In this document: piece by piece, positions 58,308 through 64,000 of the stretch
How positions within the stretch are numbered: position 1 is the stretch's first letter
How the letters are laid out: every line of letters starts with the position of its first letter
Origin: Ruminococcus_G sp050944435
GTDB lineage: Bacteria; Bacillota; Clostridia; Lachnospirales; Lachnospiraceae
Direction: 5' to 3'
DNA: 64,000 nt
NCBI GenBank assembly: GCA_050944435.1
Contig: JBMNRB010000013.1
Location: 1-64,000 of the forward strand
Program-made: the position numbers and the translations under genes
Notes under the pieces: model-generated
The model's database searches: none
What the model was told of the DNA's origin: nothing
What the model saw: the letters and a program-made list of their open reading frames with translations, nothing else

Positions 58308-59703
58308 CAAAAGCGCTGCCTCTGTCAGCGTGGAGAATATATACAGACTGGACGGGAGAGTGCCCCTTAAAAAGGCGATTCCCTTTGGCCTGCAGCATGT
58401 GCTGGCCATGTTCGTGGCAAATCTGGCTCCGGTGCTCATTGTGTGCAGCGCGGCGGTAGTCAGGGGAACAGGAGAAAATCTCACCTCGGCGGAGATTACC
58501 AGACTTCTGCAGTGCGCCATGTTTGCGGCGGGGATCGGAACCTGCATGCAGCTTTATCCCATCTGGAAGATTGGTTCCCGTCTGCCCATTGTCATGGGCG
58601 TAAGCTTTACTTTTCTGGGAAGCCTGCTGATTATCTGCACCAACCCCCAGTTGGGATATGAAGGAATGGTGGGCGCGGTGATCCTGGGCGGTATCTTTGA
58701 AGGATTGGTGGGATTGAGCGCCAAATACTGGAAGCGTTTTCTCACCCCGGTGGTGTCGGCCTGCGTGGTAATCGCCATCGGACTGTCCCTTCTGTCCGTG
58801 GGCATGGATTCCTGGGGCGGCGGCAGCGGCGTGGAAGATTTCGGCGCATGGTATCATCTTCTGATCGGAGCGCTGACGCTGATCGTCTGTCTGCTGGCCC
58901 GCTATCTTTTAAAAGGCATTTATAAAAATCTGAATATTCTGGTGGGTCTGGTGTTCGGATACCTTCTGTCTATTGTATTCACCGTGGCAGGGATTGCGCC
59001 CATGGTGGATTTTTCCGGTATTTCCCAGACGATACAGGAGGTGGGATTCTTCAGCCTTCCCCGGCTGGTGTTCTTTACCAGTCATAAACCGGTGTTTGAT
59101 CTGGGGGCTTTTTTTACCATCGCCATTGTCTTTCTGGTATCCGCCGCTGAGACGACGGGAGCCACTACGGCTGTCTGCACAGGAGCATTGGGCAGAGATA
59201 TTAAAATGGAGGAATTAAGAGGTTCCCTGGCGGTGGACGGATTCTCCAGCGCCATTTCCGGATGTTTCGGATGCCCGCCCCTTACTTCCTTCAGCCAGAA
59301 TGTGGGACTGGTGACCATGACAGGCGTCATCAACCGGTTTACCATCTTTACCGGAGCGCTGATTCTGATTCTGGCCTCCCTGTTTCCCCCGCTGGGCGCT
59401 TTTTTTAATTCCCTGCCCCAGGCGGTACTGGGCGGCTGTACCGTCATGATGTTCGGCTCCATCATGTACGAGGGAATTAAGATGCTGAAAGAATGCGAAT
59501 TTGACGACCGCACCATGATTATCGTTTCCCTTTCCTTTTGCATCGGCGTAGGACTGACCCAGACTTCCGGCAATTTCTTTTCCGCCTTTCCCCAGGTGGT
59601 GGGAGATATTTTCAACGGAAATGCGGTGGCCGGCGTGTTTGTGGTTTCACTGTTGTTAAGCCTGTTTCTGCCGAAAAAGAAAAAAGAAGCCGCAGATGAA
59701 TAA
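58291..59703 (+). CDS. Xanthine/uracil permease, NCS2 family
   Basis: 470 residues, about fourteen helices. Evidence: PFGLQHVLAMFVANLAPVLI near the start, a QLYPIW helix, GVSFTFLGSLLIIC, the NCS2 signature region with FLVSAAETTGATTAV, and SGCFGCPPLTSFSQNVGLV. These carriers import xanthine, guanine or uracil with protons or sodium; this subgroup looks like purine permeases. The gene overlaps the end of the ABC-F gene. The start is uncertain (58291 or 58258), as neither has a clear ribosome site. Confidence 0.9.
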   Translation: MKKENNKSAASVSVENIYRLDGRVPLKKAIPFGLQHVLAMFVANLAPVLIVCSAAVVRGTGENLTSAEITRLLQCAMFAAGIGTCMQLYPIWKIGSRLPIVMGVSFTFLGSLLIICTNPQLGYEGMVGAVILGGIFEGLVGLSAKYWKRFLTPVVSACVVIAIGLSLLSVGMDSWGGGSGVEDFGAWYHLLIGALTLIVCLLARYLLKGIYKNLNILVGLVFGYLLSIVFTVAGIAPMVDFSGISQTIQEVGFFSLPRLVFFTSHKPVFDLGAFFTIAIVFLVSAAETTGATTAVCTGALGRDIKMEELRGSLAVDGFSSAISGCFGCPPLTSFSQNVGLVTMTGVINRFTIFTGALILILASLFPPLGAFFNSLPQAVLGGCTVMMFGSIMYEGIKMLKECEFDDRTMIIVSLSFCIGVGLTQTSGNFFSAFPQVVGDIFNGNAVAGVFVVSLLLSLFLPKKKKEAADE

Positions 59704-59755
59704 TTCTGTTTCCTTTCGATATACTATTTTCAGAGTGTAAGAAAGGAACAGAGGC

Positions 59756-60709
59756 ATGAAAGTATTATTTTATGATACGAAAAGTTATGATCGGGACTCC
59801 TTTGAGCAGCAGCGTCAGGATTTTCCGGAGATTCAGATTGATTATCTGAAAGCTGATTTGACGCCGAAGACAGCGCCGCTGGCGAAAGGCTACGAGGCAG
59901 TGTGCGCCTTTGTCAGTTCAGATATCGGAACAGAGACGGTGGAAACCCTTCATGGATGCGGAGTGCGTGGGATTCTGATGCGCTGCGCCGGTTTTAACAA
60001 CGTGGATATGGAGACCGCCCAGCGCTGCGGGATCAAAGTTCTTCGGGTGCCGGGGTACTCGCCGGAGGCGGTGGCTGAGTATGCCATGGGGCTGGCGCTG
60101 GTGGCCTGCCGGCGGATGCATAAGGCTTACGTGCGGGTGAGGGAAAACGATTTCAGTCTCAACGGTCTTATGGGATATAATTTTTATCAGAAGACGGCGG
60201 GAATCATCGGAACCGGGAAGATTGGCGCCGCCATGGCCAGAATCTGCAGGGGATTTGGAATGAATGTGGTGGGGTATGACATGTATCCTAATCCGGAACT
60301 GGATTTTGTAAGATACCTCTCGCTGGATGAGCTGCTGGCAGAAAGCGATTTGATTTCTCTGCACTGCCCTCTGACTGATGACACTTATCATTTGATTAAC
60401 AGTCAGACCATTCGGAAGATGAAGGACGGCGTGGTGCTGGTCAACACTTCCAGAGGAGGTCTGGTGAAGACTGAGGATCTGATTGCCGGCATCCGGGCCA
60501 GAAAATTTTACGCCGTGGGTCTGGATGTGTATGAGGAGGAGACGAAGAATGTTTATGAAGACCGGTCCGATGAGATACTGGAGCATTCTGTGACAGCCCG
60601 TCTGTTGTCTTTTCCCAACGTGGTGATTACCTCCCATCAGGGCTTTTTTACCAGGGAGGCGTTGTACGCCATCAGCCGTACGACGCTGGAGAACGCCCGG
60701 ATGGTGTGA
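59756..60709 (+). CDS. D-lactate dehydrogenase (fermentative type)
   Basis: 317 residues of the D-2-hydroxyacid dehydrogenase family. MKVLFYDTKSYDRDSF is typical of LdhA-like enzymes; the NAD fold has GIIGTGKIGAAMARIC. Catalytic Arg lies in NTSRGGLVKTEDL, Glu in GLDVYEEE, and His in TSHQGFFTREAL, the last motif being characteristic of D-lactate dehydrogenases. It would reduce pyruvate to D-lactate, regenerating NAD. AAAGGAA precedes the ATG. A TATACT box is at 59717-59722, but no good -35 is seen. Confidence 0.9.
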   Translation: MKVLFYDTKSYDRDSFEQQRQDFPEIQIDYLKADLTPKTAPLAKGYEAVCAFVSSDIGTETVETLHGCGVRGILMRCAGFNNVDMETAQRCGIKVLRVPGYSPEAVAEYAMGLALVACRRMHKAYVRVRENDFSLNGLMGYNFYQKTAGIIGTGKIGAAMARICRGFGMNVVGYDMYPNPELDFVRYLSLDELLAESDLISLHCPLTDDTYHLINSQTIRKMKDGVVLVNTSRGGLVKTEDLIAGIRARKFYAVGLDVYEEETKNVYEDRSDEILEHSVTARLLSFPNVVITSHQGFFTREALYAISRTTLENARMV

Positions 60710-60731
60710 AAAAGGAAAGGTGGAAAAGGAT

Positions 60732-61163
60732 ATGAACGATCAAACCATTAAACTGTTAAGAGAATGCAATTCCGGCTGTAAAATGGCAGTCAACAGTATG
60801 GATCAGATCAGGAAGTATATCACCGACAGCAGGCTGGAGGATCTGATCGATACCTATCGGGGAAAATTTGAGAAGACGGAAGATGAGTCATCTCAGATGC
60901 TGGAGGCCTGCGGAATTTTGGAGAAGGAACCCTCGCCCATGGCCGCAGCCTTTTCCTGGATCAGCACCGAGATGAAGATGATGCTGGATCAGGATAACGG
61001 TCAGGCGGCGAAGATCATGATGAACGGCTGCAATATGGGAATCCAGTCGGTGGCGAAGTTTATCAACCAATACAGTCAGGCCTCTAAAGAAAGCCTCTCC
61101 CTGGCGGAAAGGCTTTTGAAAGACGAAGAAAGTTTTATGAAAAAATTAAAGGAGTTTTTGTAA
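60732..61163 (+). CDS. Small four-helix-bundle protein, ferritin-like (DUF2383-type guess)
   Basis: 143 residues, all helical and soluble. Helices include IKLLRECNSGCKMAVNSMDQ, LEDLIDTYRGKFEKTEDESS, SWISTEMKMMLDQD and VAKFINQYSQASKESLSLAE. The length and the Glu-rich bundle resemble DUF2383/PA2169-type ferritin-like proteins, but no ExxH metal motif is evident. The start at 60732 is chosen over a GTG at 60720 on spacing from GGAAAGG. It ends one base before the stop of the convergent gene. Confidence 0.55.
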   Translation: MNDQTIKLLRECNSGCKMAVNSMDQIRKYITDSRLEDLIDTYRGKFEKTEDESSQMLEACGILEKEPSPMAAAFSWISTEMKMMLDQDNGQAAKIMMNGCNMGIQSVAKFINQYSQASKESLSLAERLLKDEESFMKKLKEFL

Positions 61164-61164
61164 C

Positions 61165-63069
61165 TTATTTTCCGTGATCCGGATATATTCGGGAACGGAA
61201 CACAAAGGTCAGAAGGGCCAGGACTGCCGTTGCGGCACAGGCACCAAGAAAAGAGTTTTCCATCTCCGAACCAAAGTGAAAGACCAGAGTGGAGGCGGTG
61301 ATGAAATAGCTGGACACAAATACTCCCAGCTGGTTGGCTGCCAGAATCAGTGTGGAACCAAGATCTACGTTTTCCTTCTGGCATACCAGGCCGTTTAATA
61401 CCTGGAAGATGGAAAACATACTGAGAAAACCAAGGCCGCAGCAGAAGACGCCCACAGCGACGGCGGCAAAGCTGGGAACGAACAGGATGATGGCCGATCC
61501 CGCTGCGGTGATGAGAAAGGCTGCGCAAATCATGGCGTTTCCCAATACCTTCTGCAGTCTGGGGAGAATCAGATTGATGACGATCCCTCCTGCCATATAA
61601 ATAGAAATCAGAGTGCCGGCGATGACGGGACTGCCCAGATTCTTGTCCACCACGAATGTGGACATGCCGCTGATTACCGGATAGGTGACAGTGGTCAGAA
61701 GAAACTGGAGAAGCACGTACCCCCATACCTTGCCCGGCACTTTTCTTTTTTCCTGATGAAGGTGGCTTTCCGTCGCCCTTTCTTTTTCCGGTTCTTTCAG
61801 AAACAGTATTCCGATGATGCCCACGATGACGATAACCAGGTTAATTAAAAGACTGTACTGCCAGCCGGACTGTGCCAGGCTTCCGGCCAGAGGATTCAAG
61901 ATAATCTGGAAGGCGTTGTTGATCATGCCGCCTATACCCACATAGCGGGCCAGTTTTTCCGGCGGCACGGTTTTTACCAGAAGGGGATTGCGCAGGGAAT
62001 AAAAACCGACGCCTACGCCAAGGAAAGCCCGCATAACCAGGACGAAGGTCCAGTTCGGCGCATAAAAAAAGGGAATCAGACCGCCGGCCAGCACGAAGCG
62101 TTTCGTATATTCGATCACATCATCTGCGCTGCCGCTTTCCATTACCGTATTCATAACGCCGAACAGCAGCGGCACCTGTTTTCTGTCGGCATATTCCCGG
62201 AAGTAATCCGGTCCCACCAGGTGGGGATCGGGATCGTATACGTAGAGAGTGCCTCCGCCGATTTCAATGGTGTAGTCCATCAGCTTTTCTCTGGCCTCGC
62301 CTTCCAGATAACGGAATCCCCAATAGCCGCCGCTGACGAAAGGAATATCAATGTCGGCGGTTTTGTTCAGCAGTTCCACGTAGGGCTTGTCAAATTCTTC
62401 CAGAAGATCCACGGAAACGATGGGAAGGCTGGCCCAGGCGTCGGCACCGATGACATAGGGAAGTCCGTCGATTTCCTTCACAAGATCTTCCAGCAGCGGC
62501 GCCTGCAGGTCACAGACGATCCGGCGCATCAGATCATGGACGAAGTCAGGATCTGACAATGCTTCCATCACCAGATTTTCCAGGCCGAAAAGATTGGCGG
62601 CCAGATTCCAGGGAGAGTTCAGGGTAGGAGCGTAATCCAGTCCCACGTATTCTTTGTAGGCTTTGCAGTAGTCGATAAGATACTGAATTTGTCCCTTATC
62701 CTTCCCCTGATACCTGATTTTCTCCAGATCTTCTTTTCCCTTAATAAAATAGTTACTCCGGTCGATGTCGGGAATATGGTTTTTGTAATAGACGATATTG
62801 GCGCCGATATTGCTGGGTTCGAAATTGTACATATCCAGATTGGAATGGATGGAATCCAGCCCCAGGTACTCCTGAACTAAAAGGGTGCACTCCGCCATGG
62901 CCACCGGGTCGTCGCGAAAGAGATAGTCGTAGGGCAGCCGGCAGATTTCCGGAATGAATTCGTTGACCTGGGCCTTTACCGGCACGTCGTATGGCCATGG
63001 CGTTTTTCCGGCCAGATTTTCTTCACACTGCCAGATAAAAGTTTTTTTCATTTTTTCAGTATTATTCAT
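61165..63069 (-). CDS. Fusion of a URO-D family enzyme with a truncated MFS transporter
   Basis: 634 residues. Residues 1-339 form a uroporphyrinogen-decarboxylase-like barrel of the methyltransferase (MtaA/CmuA) kind, with APTLNSPWNLAANLFGLENL, DLPYVIGADAWASLP-like strands and VSGGYWGFRYLEG, reaching VLAGGLIPFFYAPN near its expected end. At residue 340 (about 62052) the sequence passes abruptly into WTFVLVMRAFLGVGVGFYS, the middle of a major-facilitator transporter, and runs to its normal C-terminus with about nine helices. Helices 1-3 of the transporter are missing. An in-frame deletion joining two genes, or an assembly error, is likelier than a designed fusion. GGGGGA precedes the ATG. Confidence 0.8.
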   Translation of the reverse strand: MNNTEKMKKTFIWQCEENLAGKTPWPYDVPVKAQVNEFIPEICRLPYDYLFRDDPVAMAECTLLVQEYLGLDSIHSNLDMYNFEPSNIGANIVYYKNHIPDIDRSNYFIKGKEDLEKIRYQGKDKGQIQYLIDYCKAYKEYVGLDYAPTLNSPWNLAANLFGLENLVMEALSDPDFVHDLMRRIVCDLQAPLLEDLVKEIDGLPYVIGADAWASLPIVSVDLLEEFDKPYVELLNKTADIDIPFVSGGYWGFRYLEGEAREKLMDYTIEIGGGTLYVYDPDPHLVGPDYFREYADRKQVPLLFGVMNTVMESGSADDVIEYTKRFVLAGGLIPFFYAPNWTFVLVMRAFLGVGVGFYSLRNPLLVKTVPPEKLARYVGIGGMINNAFQIILNPLAGSLAQSGWQYSLLINLVIVIVGIIGILFLKEPEKERATESHLHQEKRKVPGKVWGYVLLQFLLTTVTYPVISGMSTFVVDKNLGSPVIAGTLISIYMAGGIVINLILPRLQKVLGNAMICAAFLITAAGSAIILFVPSFAAVAVGVFCCGLGFLSMFSIFQVLNGLVCQKENVDLGSTLILAANQLGVFVSSYFITASTLVFHFGSEMENSFLGACAATAVLALLTFVFRSRIYPDHGK

Positions 63070-63205
63070 AACAAATATCCCCCAATTCTGTATTTTTTGT
63101 TATCTTGATTTAATTGTAGCATTTTAAGGGAGGATCCGTCTAATTCTTATCATTTATGTCGCTATAAGCACAGCTTATAAATATGGGCAGCCCTTCCGCT
63201 TCCGG

Positions 63206-63235
63206 TTGCGGAACTCCCCGGGATTAAGCTATAAT
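63206..63235 (+). promoter_or_regulatory. Promoter of the Ser/Thr kinase gene
   Basis: TTGCGG (63206-63211), 18 bp, TATAAT (63230-63235). Confidence 0.6.
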
Positions 63236-63267
63236 GGTGACAGAGAAAAAGAGAGGGGACGAAAAAC

Positions 63268-64000
63268 ATGGAGAAGCAGAACACACCCCTTCATTGTCTG
63301 CCGGGCGGGATGGTGTTGAATAAGAAATACTGTTTGGGAAAGGTGTTGGGGCAGGGAGGGTTCAGTATCACTTATGAAGCCTGGGACGCCAATCTGGGGC
63401 TTCATTTCGCGGTAAAAGAGTATTATCCAGCCGGTCTGGTGAACAGAGATTTGTTCCAGTCGCCCAAGGTAAATCCTTTGAATCCGGAAGGGGAGAAAAT
63501 ATTTGAAAAAGGAAAGGAAGATTGCCTGAAGGAGGCGCGGATTTTGGCAAAGGTCTGTGACATTCCGGGGATTGTCAGCGTTCGGGATTTTTTTCAGGAA
63601 AATAATACCGCTTATATTGTGATGGATTATCTGGAGGGAATTACCCTGAAGGATTATCTGAAAAAGGAGGGGCGGTTAAGTCTGGAAAAAACCCTGGACT
63701 TGTTGGATCCGGTGATGGACGCTTTAAGTCTCATTCACGAAAAAGGGTTGATTCACCGGGATATAAGTCCGGATAATATAATGATAGGATCCCGGGGAGA
63801 GGCCTGCCTTTTTGATTTTGGAGCAGCCCGGATGGTGGAAAAAGAAGTGACAAAAAGCTTATCGGTGATGCTGAAACCGGGATATGCGCCGGAAGAGCAG
63901 TACCGCAGCAGGGGAAAGCAAGGACCGTGGACAGATGTGTATGCTTTAAGCGCCACCATTTATCAATGCCTCACCGGAATTACGCCGGAGGACTCCCTCC
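63268..64000 (+). CDS. Ser/Thr protein kinase (N-terminal part, cut by the window end)
   Basis: The frame opens at ATG 63268 after GAGAGGGG and stays open to the last base, giving 244 residues. It is a Hanks-type kinase: glycine loop LGQGGFSITYEA, the Lys of FAVKEYYP, catalytic loop IHRDISPDNIM (HRD), DFG in LFDFGAAR, and GYAPEEQY as the APE motif. The short CLPGGMVLNKKYCLGK lead is like that of clostridial kinases joined to long regulatory or membrane domains, which would lie beyond the window. Targets are unknown. Confidence 0.9.
   Translation, partial: MEKQNTPLHCLPGGMVLNKKYCLGKVLGQGGFSITYEAWDANLGLHFAVKEYYPAGLVNRDLFQSPKVNPLNPEGEKIFEKGKEDCLKEARILAKVCDIPGIVSVRDFFQENNTAYIVMDYLEGITLKDYLKKEGRLSLEKTLDLLDPVMDALSLIHEKGLIHRDISPDNIMIGSRGEACLFDFGAARMVEKEVTKSLSVMLKPGYAPEEQYRSRGKQGPWTDVYALSATIYQCLTGITPEDSL

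Noticed and set aside
57210..58547. Long minus-strand open frame opposite the ABC-F gene
   Set aside because: It is antisense to a gene with clear ABC motifs, has low-complexity Phe/Leu/His composition and no ribosome site.
1..64000. CRISPR array, tRNA or rRNA genes, prophage
   Set aside because: No regularly spaced repeats, cloverleaf-capable segments, rRNA sequence or phage structural genes were recognised.

Overview
The window looks like chromosomal DNA of an anaerobic Firmicute of the order Clostridiales, most likely a gut Lachnospiraceae. The reasons are: moderate GC; strong AGGAGG-type ribosome sites; classical TTGACA/TATAAT promoters; a T-box in front of thrS; a pyrophosphate-type phosphofructokinase next to pyruvate phosphate dikinase; a CsoR-controlled copper operon; and several protein families that I know, from memory only, as Lachnospiraceae domains of unknown function (DUF5717, DUF5716, DUF5685, DUF1540). 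No species is claimed. All family names come from reading the sequences; no database was searched.

Layout. 1-123: 3' end of a group II intron. 154-6981: a PLP enzyme (minus strand) divergent from a three-gene operon of unknown function (large beta/helical-repeat protein, Hsp70/actin-like protein, TPR protein). 7078-9477: polar amino-acid ABC importer. 9619-13822: purB, an NhaC-type antiporter and purA. 13883-16105: a small membrane protein and a three-gene operon ending in a DnaJ-domain protein. 16106-16432: a gene-free stretch holding a candidate small RNA. 16433-19299: thiamine salvage operon thiM-thiE-HAD phosphatase-thiD. 19420-23391: SEC-C protein, then a YtrA-type regulator with its ABC exporter. 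23388-25718: T-box and thrS. 26364-33831: sugar ABC importer, sugar-phosphate-isomerase-like protein, zinc dehydrogenase and LacI regulator, with a shared putative operator at both ends. 33913-47020: mostly housekeeping genes (M16 peptidase, era, recO, glyS, pfp, ppdK), with membrane and lipoproteins.

47100-48350 is a small decayed island with a Phd/PIN toxin-antitoxin pair and two gene remnants. 48391-52171 holds an Asp-box membrane protein, a DegV protein, a GNAT acetyltransferase, a DUF1801 protein and a broken DUF5655 gene. 52249-55594 is a copper operon (csoR, HMA membrane protein, copA with a nested copZ). 55693-64000 holds a lipoprotein, an ABC-F ATPase, an NCS2 permease, a D-lactate dehydrogenase, a small helical protein, a minus-strand gene in which a URO-D enzyme is fused to a truncated MFS transporter, and the start of a Ser/Thr kinase.

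The most notable points are: the in-frame internal start that should make a free CopZ from the end of copA; the URO-D/MFS fusion, which looks like the scar of a deletion; the unexplained Hsp70-like operon; the candidate C-rich small RNA; and the compact control regions of the YtrA, LacI and CsoR systems, in which operators overlap promoters.
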